DNA of 64,000 nucleotides from Serratia sarumanii (GCF_029962605.1 NZ_CP124751.1:1-64000); one strand, 5' to 3'; numbered from the stretch's first letter, positions 24,687 to 32,994 are shown. Notes: generated from the sequence alone by a model not told the origin. Numbers and translations: made by a program.

Positions 24687-25457
24687 GTGAACAACCAACT
24701 TTCCTTCGATGCTTTGCTGACAACTGAAGCGCCAGTGAAAAATGAATCAAGAACCACGCCCAGTGAAGCCAGGAAACTATTTATCAAAACGTTCTCGTGC
24801 GTTGCTACTTACCATCGGCGCCTCGATGTTTTCCGTGACTTTATTCGGCTGGCTTCTAATGAACTTGACCTGGCACGCGTGCGATCGGAGGAGGGGAGGG
24901 AAGAGGCAATGCAGATTTGTAAACGGTATGAGGCTGCCGATTTAGAAAAGATGCACCATTTGTTCTGTTTCCTGGTTGATGCGTTGGAAGCTGGAATGCA
25001 TGACCTGTTGGGGGGGGTATTCATGGAACTGGAATTCGGCGCCGCATCAATGGGGCAGTTTTTCACGCCGCTTGAACTTTCGCGCTTGATGGCAAGGCTG
25101 ACAATCGGAGAACACGTTAACGAGCTGAAACAGCGACCGTTTATTACGTTGGATGAGCCGGCCAGCGGATCGGGAGGGATGGTGATCGCTGTGGCCGAGC
25201 ACTTGTTAACGCAAGGCTATAACCCGCAGCAGCAGTTGTATATTCGTTGTACTGATATCGATCCGATGGCCGCCGATATGTGTTTTGTACAGCTCGCATT
25301 ATTGGGGTTGCCTGCAACAGTTTATACCGGCAATACCTTATCCATGAGTATGTCGAAGGTTCGCCATACGCCGATTTATTACATTAATGGATGGGGTGAG
25401 AAACTTCGCTTGCTTGATATCGCAACTCGATTCCAAAAAGTGCTGCAAGCGGTTTAG
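24687..25457 (+). CDS. N6-adenine methylase-like protein lacking the catalytic motif
   Basis: A 256-residue relative of type I restriction-modification M subunits. It shows the region GAASMGQFFTPLELSRLMA (about 113-131), the AdoMet-binding motif DEPASGSGGMVIAVAE (about 152-167), and YIRCTDIDPMAADMCFVQLAL (about 182-202). The catalytic motif IV ([N/D]PP[F/Y]), which should follow YTGNTL near residue 218, is absent; the chain continues MSKVRHTPIYYINGW and ends. So AdoMet binding is likely but methylation doubtful. GTG start at 24687 with AGGGAG upstream. Its place in the leading region, behind a repeated leader, suggests a protective or anti-restriction role on entry. Confidence 0.75.
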   Translation: MNNQLSFDALLTTEAPVKNESRTTPSEARKLFIKTFSCVATYHRRLDVFRDFIRLASNELDLARVRSEEGREEAMQICKRYEAADLEKMHHLFCFLVDALEAGMHDLLGGVFMELEFGAASMGQFFTPLELSRLMARLTIGEHVNELKQRPFITLDEPASGSGGMVIAVAEHLLTQGYNPQQQLYIRCTDIDPMAADMCFVQLALLGLPATVYTGNTLSMSMSKVRHTPIYYINGWGEKLRLLDIATRFQKVLQAV

Positions 25458-25466
25458 TTTTAGGGA

Positions 25467-25490
25467 AGGGGAGACAATTCTCCCCTTTTT
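25467..25490 (+). terminator. Terminator after the methylase-like gene
   Basis: AGGGGAGA-CAAT-TCTCCCCT perfect stem followed by TTTTT, ten bases after the stop codon. Confidence 0.85.
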
Positions 25491-25496
25491 GCTATT

Positions 25497-25914
25497 GGTT
25501 TCCGGCGACGTTGAGTCGCCAAAAACCAACGATCGGTCGCTTGCAGCCGGCGATGCCGGCGCCGCTTTCACTGCCCGGCCGCTTGTGCGGCCGTTCGCTA
25601 AGGCAGCCAGGCTAAAGGCCTGGCACTTTCTGGTGCATCCCCTCAGGCCCGGCATCCGCGCAGAGAGACTGTCCCCGTGACAGACGCTGAGCCGGGGCGC
25701 CGCCGGCACAAGGGTAAGCGTTGCCGGCGTCCTCACCCGTTCGCACTCCCTTCCTCCCTGCGGTCGTTTGGTCGCTTGCGCTGCGGCCTGCGGCGCCGCC
25801 CTTGTACCGTCAGCTGATACCCCGTCTCGGTCTTGTTGTCACGGCGCCAGGCTCCCCGCGCCGGCGAAAGCCAAAAGGGGAATACACCAGAAAGAAGTCG
25901 TAACGGGAGGGTTT
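25497..25914 (+). promoter_or_regulatory. Leading-region leader element E2
   Basis: About 400 bp, almost identical to E5 and E7 over the last 370. In order: hairpin GGCGAC-GTTGA-GTCGCC (from 25497), TTGCAGC plus hairpin GCCGGC-GAT-GCCGGC (25541-25560), hairpin CGGCCGC-TTGT-GCGGCCG (25576-25593), TTCGCTAAGG, hairpin CCAGGC-TAAA-GGCCTGG, GTGACAGACG, then CACCCGTTCGCACTCCC and CGCTTGCGCTGCGGCC, GTCACGGCGCCAGGCTCCCC, and AAAAGGGGAATACACC before the next gene. Confidence 0.85.
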
Positions 25915-26418
25915 ATGACGAAATCACTGAAAGAGATGTTGGCCGAGCTGGCTGTTAGCAAACAGGGCAATCCGCTGCAGGACGAGCGCACGGAGGACAA
26001 TTTGGCCCGCATTTCATTGGCAGCGGAGGCTGTGTTGGCTTTCTTGGCTAGATGTCCGGGTGATGAACGCGACGTCACGTCGATTTTCGCTGATTTAATG
26101 GCCGATTTATTCCACTTGGGGCACCGCCTGCACATGGCTGGATTTTATGCCGATTTTCCATTATGGCGGCAGTCTGTATTACTCACCGCCATGGGCCATT
26201 TTGACGCTGAAATTACCGAGTTTTCAGAGGAGGTGATTTGTCATCCTCATGCGGCCTTCGCACTGCTGTCGTTCCTAAACAGCCGTAAGCAACCTGATCA
26301 ACACATCAGCGTATCGGCACGCTTACTTGCGACTGAACTGGTCATGATGAATACCCGTCTTGAATCGTTACCGAAAGCTAATGCACTGGCCGCCGTCATC
26401 GCCGAAATCTACAAGTAA
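25915..26418 (+). CDS. Hypothetical leading-region protein (167 aa)
   Basis: A 167-residue helical protein starting MTKSLKEMLAELAV; ATG at 25915 has CGGGAGGG upstream, so the longer frame through the leader element is rejected. Visible stretches are LARISLAAEAVLAFLARCPGDERDVTSIFADLMADLFHLGHRL in two parts (about 31-50 and 51-74), DFPLWRQSVLLTAMGHFDAEITEF, and a conserved-looking ISVSARLLATELVMMN near the C-terminus. No family recognised. It is placed between E2 and a DUF3085-like gene, and is followed by a GGGCGG...CCGCCC hairpin at 26424-26447. Confidence 0.6.
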   Translation: MTKSLKEMLAELAVSKQGNPLQDERTEDNLARISLAAEAVLAFLARCPGDERDVTSIFADLMADLFHLGHRLHMAGFYADFPLWRQSVLLTAMGHFDAEITEFSEEVICHPHAAFALLSFLNSRKQPDQHISVSARLLATELVMMNTRLESLPKANALAAVIAEIYK

Positions 26419-26423
26419 TCATT

Positions 26424-26447
26424 AGGGCGGTGCGCCTGCCGCCCTAT
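26424..26447 (+). terminator. Hairpin after the 167-residue gene
   Basis: AGGGCGG-TGCGCCTG-CCGCCCT stem followed by ATCTAATTAT; a likely weak terminator or transcript end. Confidence 0.5.
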
Positions 26448-26464
26448 CTAATTATGGTATCAAT

Positions 26465-26806
26465 ATGAATAATAAGATTTATTTTAAGGGTAAAAAGACA
26501 ATTGAGGTGATCACACATGCGCGTCAACAGGGGAGTGATGTGCTGTTGGTCAAGGATGAGGGGGTGTATTTGATGGCGGCATCGCATGCCAAAGGAAAGC
26601 GGTTATTGGCCTATGCGGAAGGGTTGGATCCGACGACCCGTGACAGTAGAGACGTATTTGATGAAGCCTGCCGATTATGTGGCGGTGACGACTTTATGGA
26701 GCGTCTCCCGTCGGACGACCCGACCTTTGATCATCTGCTGGAGAAACAAGGTTATCTTGAGTTTCTCATTACACAAACCGAGTTCTGTATGACGTCTGTG
26801 GGTTAA
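26465..26806 (+). CDS. DUF3085-like protein
   Basis: A 113-residue protein resembling DUF3085 proteins of plasmids: KIYFKGKKTIEVITHARQQG at the start, LLVKDEGVYLMAAS (about 27-40, matching the family's GDxGVYLMSN region), and LLAYAEGLDPTTRDS (about 47-61, matching the YAxGxxP step). The C-terminus GGDDFMERLP and FDHLLEKQGYLEFLI is acidic. No function is established for the family, though it is common in transfer leading regions. It lies just before the stb centromere. Confidence 0.55.
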   Translation: MNNKIYFKGKKTIEVITHARQQGSDVLLVKDEGVYLMAASHAKGKRLLAYAEGLDPTTRDSRDVFDEACRLCGGDDFMERLPSDDPTFDHLLEKQGYLEFLITQTEFCMTSVG

Positions 26807-26854
26807 AAGCGACGCCCGGTTCGCATTGGTGATAGTTCCGCGGTGTGGCAAAGC

Positions 26855-27058
26855 CCCCTTGATACTCATATTGAGCATCAAGGGGGCCTGTGGCGGGAAC
26901 TCTTCAATAATAAAGTGACTCAGTTTGATGCGTAACAACGAAAGTTAGCAACCAATAAACTCATATTGAGTTATTTAAATTACTCATTTTGAGAAACTAT
27001 AGCTTGATGCGCTCTCTGATTTACTTATAATGATACTCAAATTGAGTAACTAAAGGGT
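26855..27058. repeat. stbAB centromere region (ACTCATATTGAG repeats)
   Basis: At least five copies of a small palindrome ACTCAWATTGAGT or half-sites: near 26863, 26957, 26979 and 27031, with variants such as TACTCATTTTGAG. They lie immediately upstream of the ParM-like gene, as parC/stbC-type centromeres and operators do. The stretch 26807-27064 contains no gene. Confidence 0.65.
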
Positions 27059-27064
27059 TGTGAA

Positions 27065-28039
27065 ATGCATATTTGCTGTGATGATGGTTCTACCAATGTG
27101 AAGCTGGCCTGGTATATGGCGGGGAATTTACATACGACCCTATCGCCTAATTCTTTCCGTCCAGGATGGAAAATCGACGGCATCGGCAGCCGTCGGACGT
27201 ACAACTATTCCGTTGATGGCCTGAAGTACACCTTTGACGATGTTAGCCAGCAGGCGATCAGCACGACCAATATTGAGTATCAGTACGGTGATACCAATCT
27301 GCTCGCGGTTCACCATGCCTTGCTAAACAGTGGCATTGAGCCACAATCGGTTAAGCTGACTGTCACATTGCCAATCAGCGAGTTCTATACCGATGACTGT
27401 CAGAAAAACACAGTCAATATTCAGCGAAAAATCGACAACCTGCTTCGACCTGTGACGTTGAATAAAGGAGACGCTTTTACGGTGACAGCAGTTGAAGTGA
27501 TGCCTGAATCCCTACCGGCGGTGTTTTCTCACTTGGTCCAGGAGAATGTTGGGCCGCTGGAAACGTCCCTGGTTATCGATTTGGGTGGCACAACGCTTGA
27601 TGCCGGGGTGATCGTCGGGCAATTCGACGATGTGACGGCGATCCACGGTAATCCTACCCTGGGTGTTTCTATGGTGACGCAGGCCGCGCTGACGGCGCTG
27701 CGTATGGCGGACAGCGATACGAGCGCCTATGTGGCGGATACGGTGATCCAGCGTCGTCACGATCGGGCCTTTTTGTCACAGCTGATAAATGATGCTTCCC
27801 GTGTTGATGACGTTATCGCCGCGATAGAGCACGGTATCACCCGGCTTGGCGATCGTGTAGTGAACGAACTGGCGCGATTCCGCCACGTTAACCGGGTTTG
27901 GCTGGTCGGTGGGGGCGCTCCGCTGATAGAATCCGCCGTAAGAAAAGCCTGGAAACTGTCGGCGGAACGTATAACGTTGGTCGAAAACCCGCAAATGGCG
28001 CTGGCGAGTGAAATGGCATTGTATAAACAAGAGGGATAA
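27065..28039 (+). CDS. stbA: ParM/StbA actin-like partition protein
   Basis: A 324-residue actin-like ATPase that polymerises to push plasmid copies apart. Visible actin-fold motifs are the phosphate-1 loop CCDDGSTNVKLAWY (about 4-17), the phosphate-2 loop LVIDLGGTTLDAG (about 168-180), and the adenosine motif VWLVGGGAPLIES (about 283-295). Length equals R1 ParM/StbA. It is followed 2 bp later by its centromere-binding partner and preceded by palindromic repeats. This is the plasmid's second partition system beside parA. Confidence 0.93.
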   Translation: MHICCDDGSTNVKLAWYMAGNLHTTLSPNSFRPGWKIDGIGSRRTYNYSVDGLKYTFDDVSQQAISTTNIEYQYGDTNLLAVHHALLNSGIEPQSVKLTVTLPISEFYTDDCQKNTVNIQRKIDNLLRPVTLNKGDAFTVTAVEVMPESLPAVFSHLVQENVGPLETSLVIDLGGTTLDAGVIVGQFDDVTAIHGNPTLGVSMVTQAALTALRMADSDTSAYVADTVIQRRHDRAFLSQLINDASRVDDVIAAIEHGITRLGDRVVNELARFRHVNRVWLVGGGAPLIESAVRKAWKLSAERITLVENPQMALASEMALYKQEG

Positions 28040-28041
28040 CC

Positions 28042-28446
28042 GTGAGCGAAAACAGCAGTGATACCCGCCGAAAATTTACCAGCTATTTGCAGCTGGACTG
28101 CGAGGCAGATCGCCAAGCTCTGAATGTGGTTGAATCCATTTCGCAGCGAGTGCGCGGGGATTTTCTGCGTAATGCCATCATCACAACGGCGGCATTACAT
28201 CAGCTCGATTCACGATTACCAGTATTGTTGGCCACGATGTATAACGGCCAGTTGACCAGCGAGCAGCTGGTCAACCTGGTCAGTCAAACAACAGGCTGGA
28301 GACCCGAAATGGCCGCGATCCGCGACGTGGTTATGGCGTTGTCTGGTGATAATTGTCGATTGGTGGATCCGGTTGAACCTGTACAGCAGCGTAGCGAATT
28401 GGGGCCCCTGGATGAGGCTCGCAAGAAATTGGATAAATTGCTCTAA
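28042..28446 (+). CDS. stbB: ParR/StbB-like centromere-binding protein
   Basis: A 134-residue protein in the parR/stbB position, starting MSENSSDTRRKFTSYLQLDCEADRQ (in two parts). RKFTSYLQLDCEADRQALNVV then ISQRVRGDFLRNAIITTAALHQ (about 31-60) is compatible with a ribbon-helix-helix DNA-binding domain. The acidic, charged C-terminus (LDEARKKLDKLL) would contact the actin-like filament. The GTG start is 2 bp after stbA. Assignment rests on operon context and general resemblance to StbB of F/R100-type plasmids. Confidence 0.8.
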   Translation: MSENSSDTRRKFTSYLQLDCEADRQALNVVESISQRVRGDFLRNAIITTAALHQLDSRLPVLLATMYNGQLTSEQLVNLVSQTTGWRPEMAAIRDVVMALSGDNCRLVDPVEPVQQRSELGPLDEARKKLDKLL

Positions 28447-28525
28447 GGGGCAATTATTGCCGGTTTGTCTGCATTTTTGTCTCGTTTAGGGTGCAAAAAT
28501 TGCCTGTTTTTTAAGGGGGCAATGC

Positions 28526-28916
28526 ATGGATGTTTTTGAGTTGAGATTATGGCGCGCCGGCCAATACTTTTCGCTGTCTGAGGCGCGTTCGCTGCGCCTG
28601 GGGAGCCATTGGCGGCAAGAGGATGCCGCCAATGCTCTGGGGGTGTCAGAACGGACTTATCGGACCTATGAAAATAGTGGCGTGTCCCGAACAGCTCGCC
28701 TGGGGATCCAGACACTGATGCTGGTCCGCTTGTTACCCGATTTGCGTCGAATGGAGCAACCGCAAATCGTTTTGCAACTGCAGGCGCTAACGCGCCACGA
28801 TCAGACTACACCTCAGTCCAGGGGCGTGGTATCACTTATTATGCCTTCAGCAGGTATGAAGGCATGGCGAGGGGCGCTGGGTTGGACGCAAAAGCAGACC
28901 GCGGATTATCTTGGGG
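28526..28916 (+). pseudogene. HTH regulator, 5' part, interrupted by the IS66 element
   Basis: First 130 codons of a regulator, MDVFELRLWRAGQYFSL onward, with a helix-turn-helix (RQEDAANALGVSERTYRTYEN, about 30-50). A second helix-turn-helix starts at MKAWRGALGWTQKQTADYLG and is cut by the insertion. Removing 28917-32827 joins this frame exactly to 32828-32994 (D-Y-L-G-V-S-L-R-T-V-K-N-Y-E), giving a 185-residue protein with two HTH units. It lies about 80 bp after stbB and may be the third stb-locus gene. The reading now ends at a stop inside the inverted repeat. Confidence 0.88.
28909..28916 (+). repeat. Left 8-bp target duplication
   Basis: TCTTGGGG immediately before the left inverted repeat; its partner is at 32820-32827. 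IS66 elements duplicate 8 bp. Confidence 0.93.
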
Positions 28917-28965
28917 GTAAGCGTCACATTTGAACCGCCTGTCAGAGAGGCCCGCTTTCCCTGAA

Positions 28966-28999
28966 AATAATGTCCATCATCTGTTTAATGGACATTATT
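28966..28999 (+). promoter_or_regulatory. Inverted repeat in the tnpA leader
   Basis: AATAATGTCCAT, a 10-base loop, then ATGGACATTATT: a perfect 12-bp inverted repeat ending three bases before the likely tnpA ATG. It could sequester the start site in mRNA entering from outside or serve as a repressor site. Confidence 0.6.
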
Positions 29000-29001
29000 T
29001 T

Positions 29002-29634
29002 ATGAGTGAACGGGCATGGTTGTTTGAGGTCTTTCGTCTTCACTATCAGGAACAGCTGTCTCAGAACCGCATCGCCAAACAGCTGGGGCTACCCAGGTCA
29101 ACAGTCAACAGCTGTTTCCAGCGCGCTATCAAGGCCGGTGTTCGTTGGCCCGTCAACGAACTGACGCTGGAACGCACCCTTTATCCCGGTAAAAAACGGT
29201 CACGCTCCTCAGCATCACCGCCGCTACAAACACCGATAACGGCCGTGCCATCAAAACCCAAAAGAAGGGGACGCAGACCCAACTTCCCGCTGGCGTTCAA
29301 GCTGGCGCTGGTTGAACAATCAATGCAGCCTGGCGTCAGTACCGCCAGGCTGGCGCGCGAGCATGGCATCAACGACAACCTGTTGTTCAACTGGCGCAAC
29401 CTTTACAAGCAGGGGCGCCTCGGCACGCCTCTTCCCGCTGAGCACTGCCTGTTGCCGGTGGAACTGGAAGATATGCCATCATCACCGCCTATAACTGAAG
29501 CAGATAAAACACCACCCTCCGATGCCGCGGAATGTGAACTGGTGCTGCCTGCCGGCACGTTACGGCTCCGGGGTGCACTCAGTCCTGCCTTGCTGAGCAT
29601 GTTGATCCACGAGTTGAAAGGAACGCGCCGATGA
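29002..29634 (+). CDS. tnpA: IS66 TnpA with an extra N-terminal HTH
   Basis: A 210-residue transposition protein. The C-terminal two thirds is the IS66 OrfA type: FPLAFKLALVEQSMQPGVSTARLAREHGINDNLLFNWR (in two pieces, about 93-130), then KQGRLGTPL. The N-terminal 65 residues carry a different helix-turn-helix, LFEVFRLHYQEQLSQNRIAKQLGLPRSTVNSCFQRAI (in two pieces), followed by GVRWPVNELTLERTLYP, which is like the start of IS21 IstA. The frame opens at TTG 28930 but ATG 29002 is likelier. It overlaps tnpB by four bases. Confidence 0.85.
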   Translation: MSERAWLFEVFRLHYQEQLSQNRIAKQLGLPRSTVNSCFQRAIKAGVRWPVNELTLERTLYPGKKRSRSSASPPLQTPITAVPSKPKRRGRRPNFPLAFKLALVEQSMQPGVSTARLAREHGINDNLLFNWRNLYKQGRLGTPLPAEHCLLPVELEDMPSSPPITEADKTPPSDAAECELVLPAGTLRLRGALSPALLSMLIHELKGTRR

Positions 29635-29978
29635 TGTCGCTGCCGGCGGGCAGTCGCATCTGGATCGTGGCCGGCATCACCGACATGCGTAACGGTTTTA
29701 ACGGGCTGGCTTCACGGGTTCAAAATACTCTGCGTGACAATCCCTTCTCGGGCCAGGCCTTCATCTTCCGAGGGCGCCGCGGCGATATGATTAAAGTGCT
29801 GTGGGCCGACGCAGATGGCCTGTGCCTGTTCACCAAACGCCTGGAGCGCGGTCGCTTCGTCTGGCCGGCGGCGAGAAACGGCAAAATTCATCTGACACCG
29901 GCCCAGCTGGCGATGCTGTTGGAAGGCATCAACTGGAAACACCCGCAACGGATGGAACGGCCTGGCCTGAGGATATAA
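29631..29978 (+). CDS. tnpB: IS66 accessory protein TnpB
   Basis: A 115-residue IS66 OrfB protein, needed with TnpA for transposition but of unclear mechanism. Signatures: SRIWIVAGITDMRNGFNGLA (about 8-27), FIFRGRRGDMIKVLWADADGLCLFTKRLERGRF in two pieces (about 45-77) and a tail ending GINWKHPQR. Length is normal. Its ATG overlaps the tnpA stop, and tnpC starts 19 bp later. Confidence 0.95.
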   Translation: MMSLPAGSRIWIVAGITDMRNGFNGLASRVQNTLRDNPFSGQAFIFRGRRGDMIKVLWADADGLCLFTKRLERGRFVWPAARNGKIHLTPAQLAMLLEGINWKHPQRMERPGLRI

Positions 29979-29997
29979 CCTGTTGTAAGGTAGGGGT

Positions 29998-31563
29998 ATG
30001 GTTGCTTCCTACCCCGATGAAAACGCCCGACTCCGGGCGCAGCTGCTGGAGCAGCAAAACACGCTTCGACAAATGGCGGAGTACAATCGCCTGCTCTCGC
30101 AACGGGTGGCGGCGTATGCCAGCGAAATCAACCGGCTGAAAGTCCTGGTTGCCAAACTGCAACGCATGCAGTTCGGCAAGAGCTCCGAAAAGCTGCGGGA
30201 AAAAACGCAGCGCCAGCTACGCGAAGCGGAAGAACACATCAACGCCCTGCAGGAAGAGCTGGCTGAGACGCTGGGCGAACAGCATGATCCGGCGTTGCCG
30301 CAGCCGTTACGGCAGTCCTCTGCTCGCAAGCCCTTGCCAGCTAGCATACCGCGCGAAACACGCGTGCTCCCTCCGCAAGAAAGTACCTGCCCGGCGTGTG
30401 GCGGCGGCCTCAGCCTGCTCGGGTGCGATATCTCGGAACAACTGGAGCTCATCAGCAGCGCCTTCAAGGTCATCGAAACGCAGCGGCCAAAGCTGAGCTG
30501 TTGCCGGTGCGACACCATCGTGCAATCGCCGATGCCCTCAAAACCTCTCGAGCGCAGCTACGCCGGTCCCGGCTTACTGGCGCGCATCGTCACGGCGAAG
30601 TTCGCCGAACACACGCCGCACTACCGCCAGTCGGAAATCTACCGTCGACAGGGTGTGGAGCTGAGTCGGGCCACGCTCGGGCGCTGGTCTGGCGCGGTGA
30701 GTGAACTGCTGGAGCCGCTGTATGAGCTGTTGCGGGAGTATGTGCTGATGCCGGGCAAGGTGCATACCGACGACATCCCGGTGCCGGTCCAGGCGCCGGG
30801 GAGTGGCAAGACCCGCACCGGCCGTCTGTGGGTATACGTGCGTGATGATCGCAACGCGGGCTCGGTGATGCCGCCGGCGGTGTGGTTCGCGTACTCACCG
30901 GACCGCAAGGGCATCCATCCGCAGCAGCACCTGGCCGGGTACAGCGGTATCCTGCAGGCCGATGCGTATGGGGGCTACAACGCACTGTATGAGAACGGGC
31001 GCATCACGGAAGCCGCCTGCATGGCGCATGCGCGGCGAAAAATCCACGATGTTCATGTCCGCACACCGACCGACATCACCACGGAAGCGCTGAGACGCAT
31101 CGGTGAGCTGTACGCCATCGAAGCCGAGATACGCGGCAGCCCTGCGGAGAAGCGGCTGTCGGTCAGAAAAGCGAAGACGGTGCCGCGGATGCAATCGCTG
31201 TACGACTGGATCCAGATACAGATGAAAACGCTGTCACGCCACGCGGAGATGGCGAAGGCGTTCGCTTATCTGCTGAAACAGTGGAATGCGTTGACTCTCT
31301 ACTGCGAGAAAGGCTGGGCGGAAATCGACAACAATATCGCAGAGAACGCCCTGCGCGGTGTCGCGCTGGGGCGAAAAAACTGGTTGTTCGCCGGGTCAGA
31401 TGCAGGCGGAGAACGTGCTGCGATACTGTACTCGCTGATCGGCACGTGCAAACTCAACGGCGTGGAGCCGGAAGCGTGGCTGCGCTACGTCATCGGACAT
31501 ATCCAGGACTGGCCGGTAAACCGAGTCCGCGATCTGCTGCCATGGAAGGTCGATATCATTTAA
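29998..31563 (+). CDS. tnpC: IS66 transposase TnpC
   Basis: A 521-residue DDE transposase of IS66. In order: a coiled-coil N-terminus with [12 protein letters not shown] (about 54-65), a zinc-finger-like [12 protein letters not shown] (about 134-145) with CCRC downstream, then the catalytic core with VHTDDIPV (first Asp), [14 protein letters not shown] (second Asp) and the last Glu in [12 protein letters not shown]. The C-terminus continues [19 protein letters not shown] as in the family. Complete with no frameshift, so the element may be active. Confidence 0.96.
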   Translation: MVASYPDENARLRAQLLEQQNTLRQMAEYNRLLSQRVAAYASEINRLKVLVAKLQRMQFGKSSEKLREKTQRQLREAEEHINALQEELAETLGEQHDPALPQPLRQSSARKPLPASIPRETRVLPPQESTCPACGGGLSLLGCDISEQLELISSAFKVIETQRPKLSCCRCDTIVQSPMPSKPLERSYAGPGLLARIVTAKFAEHTPHYRQSEIYRRQGVELSRATLGRWSGAVSELLEPLYELLREYVLMPGKVHTDDIPVPVQAPGSGKTRTGRLWVYVRDDRNAGSVMPPAVWFAYSPDRKGIHPQQHLAGYSGILQADAYGGYNALYENGRITEAACMAHARRKIHDVHVRTPTDITTEALRRIGELYAIEAEIRGSPAEKRLSVRKAKTVPRMQSLYDWIQIQMKTLSRHAEMAKAFAYLLKQWNALTLYCEKGWAEIDNNIAENALRGVALGRKNWLFAGSDAGGERAAILYSLIGTCKLNGVEPEAWLRYVIGHIQDWPVNRVRDLLPWKVDII

Positions 31564-31778
31564 TATTGAGCGCCTGTACGACCTGTATGTAGCTCTTATA
31601 AAAATAACATCACTAATTAAATTATAAAGTTGGTGTTATTGCATAAGTTTAGATATATCACGTCCTGTGAGCCCTCTCACAAACGTAACCTTTATACAAG
31701 GAGTACGACGCCGTCGTAATCTTACTTCGTCAATTACTGGCTCATTTAAACGGGCTCAACTTACGAAGAGAGGTTCCA

Positions 31779-32717
31779 ATGTCATATCCACAAACGAAAC
31801 TATCTGGTCTGACTGGTTTTGCTAAAGCGGCCAACGTTACAGGGGGGTGGTCAGGTTCAGTGGTGAGTATTACCACGCTAGATCAACTTAAAGAAAATAT
31901 CGCTGACAACACACCGCGAGTCTTGGTGATCGACAGAAACATTTCCGCACCAACCCTCACAAAAGTTCCGTTAGGCGCCAACAAAACCCTGGTTGGCTCC
32001 TTTCAAAGTCGTACGCTGAATAACATTCATCTGCGTGCCACGGCGAGCTCGCAAAATATCATATTTCAGAACTTGGTATTTCAGCACTCACAAAGCATCA
32101 AGGATAATGATGATATTCAATTATACCTGAACTACGGTAGTAAGTATTGGGTCGACCATTGTTCGTTTGTGGGGCATAGTTGGTCATCAAATGATGGAAG
32201 TCTGGATAAGCTTCTATATGTTGGTGATAAAGCGGATTATGCAACCATTAGTAACTGCTTGTTTTCAAACCACAAATACGGTCTAATCCTCGGCCATCCG
32301 GCGGACGACAATAACACCGCCTATAACGGCTTCCCTCACCTGACACTATGCCACAACCATTTCGAAAACATGGAGGTCCGTGCACCTGGCCTGATGCGTT
32401 ACGGTTATTTTCACGTTTATAACAACTATATTAACCATTTCCACCTTGGTTTTACGCTGGCGCAAAACGCCAATATCCTTTCCGAGAACAACTATTTTGG
32501 TGCGGGTAGCGAGAACAACGGCATGTTGGATGACAAAGCCAACGGTACTTTTACTGATACAGGCAGCGTTCCCGCCATCACAAATCAGAAATCGCCAAAA
32601 GCGAATTGGACAGCGTCGTCCAATTACAGCTACACCCTTAAAACCGCCGTGCAGGCGAAAGCCTTTGCCACCACTAACGCCGGAGCACAGTCTGCTTCGC
32701 TGGTATTTGGAGGATAA
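31779..32717 (+). CDS. Pectate lyase, polysaccharide lyase family 1
   Basis: A 312-residue enzyme predicted to cut polygalacturonate by beta-elimination. The parallel beta-helix core shows YWVDHCSFVGHSW (family vWiDH, Ca site, about 126-138) and the catalytic-Arg motif APGLMRYGYFHVYNNYI (about 204-220). GAGAGG precedes the ATG. There is no signal peptide, unlike most secreted PL1 lyases; the chain starts SYPQTKLSGLTGFAKAAN, the usual mature N-terminus. So the protein is cytoplasmic, or exported in another way, or has lost its leader when captured. It lies inside the IS66 inverted repeats after tnpC. No KdgR site is visible in 31564-31778. Confidence 0.93.
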   Translation: MSYPQTKLSGLTGFAKAANVTGGWSGSVVSITTLDQLKENIADNTPRVLVIDRNISAPTLTKVPLGANKTLVGSFQSRTLNNIHLRATASSQNIIFQNLVFQHSQSIKDNDDIQLYLNYGSKYWVDHCSFVGHSWSSNDGSLDKLLYVGDKADYATISNCLFSNHKYGLILGHPADDNNTAYNGFPHLTLCHNHFENMEVRAPGLMRYGYFHVYNNYINHFHLGFTLAQNANILSENNYFGAGSENNGMLDDKANGTFTDTGSVPAITNQKSPKANWTASSNYSYTLKTAVQAKAFATTNAGAQSASLVFGG

Positions 32718-32819
32718 TCAGGTAGTGACGTAAATTTATAAAAAAGGTTCCGGAGGGGGATTTGTCTCCTCTCCGGAGCATTATAGTAAGCATCAATACG
32801 GTCTGCATGTGACGCTTAC

Positions 32820-32827
32820 TCTTGGGG
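32820..32827 (+). repeat. Right 8-bp target duplication
   Basis: TCTTGGGG immediately after the right inverted repeat, identical to 28909-28916. Confidence 0.93.
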
Positions 32828-32994
32828 TTTCGCTTCGGACCGTCAAGAACTATGAGCAAGGGGTTTTGCCGCGTCGACTGATGTTGGCCGCACAGGCTGT
32901 TACGCTGATAACGTTGTTGCCGGTCTGGGCAACCTATCCGTCAGCCAGGTTACTGCAGGTTCTGGAGCAACTGGTTAATATTGAAGTGAAATAA
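32828..32994 (+). pseudogene. HTH regulator, 3' part
   Basis: Last 55 codons of the interrupted regulator: completing a second helix-turn-helix as VSLRTVKNYEQGVLPRRLMLA, followed by a leucine-rich helix region LLPVWATYPSARLLQVLEQLV. It joins in frame to the codon split at 28916 once the element and one target copy are removed. Confidence 0.88.

Larger units (their letters stand above)
28917..32819 (+). mobile_element. IS66-family element carrying a pectate lyase gene
   Basis: A 3903-bp element bounded by GTAAGCGTCACAT at 28917 and its inverted copy ATGTGACGCTTAC ending at 32819, with identical 8-bp flanks TCTTGGGG. It encodes the three IS66 genes tnpA, tnpB and tnpC (29002-31563), about 2.65 kb with the left end, the normal size of the whole IS. 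The extra 1.25 kb before the right inverted repeat holds a complete pectate lyase gene. No internal right inverted repeat is visible after tnpC, so the passenger lies within the mobile unit. Perfect flanks point to recent insertion. Confidence 0.92.

Noticed and set aside
25339..25736. Open frames inside leaders E2, E5 and E7 that give similar proteins (both strands)
   Set aside because: They look conserved only because the DNA is repeated; stem changes follow base pairing, not codons, and no ribosome sites are present.
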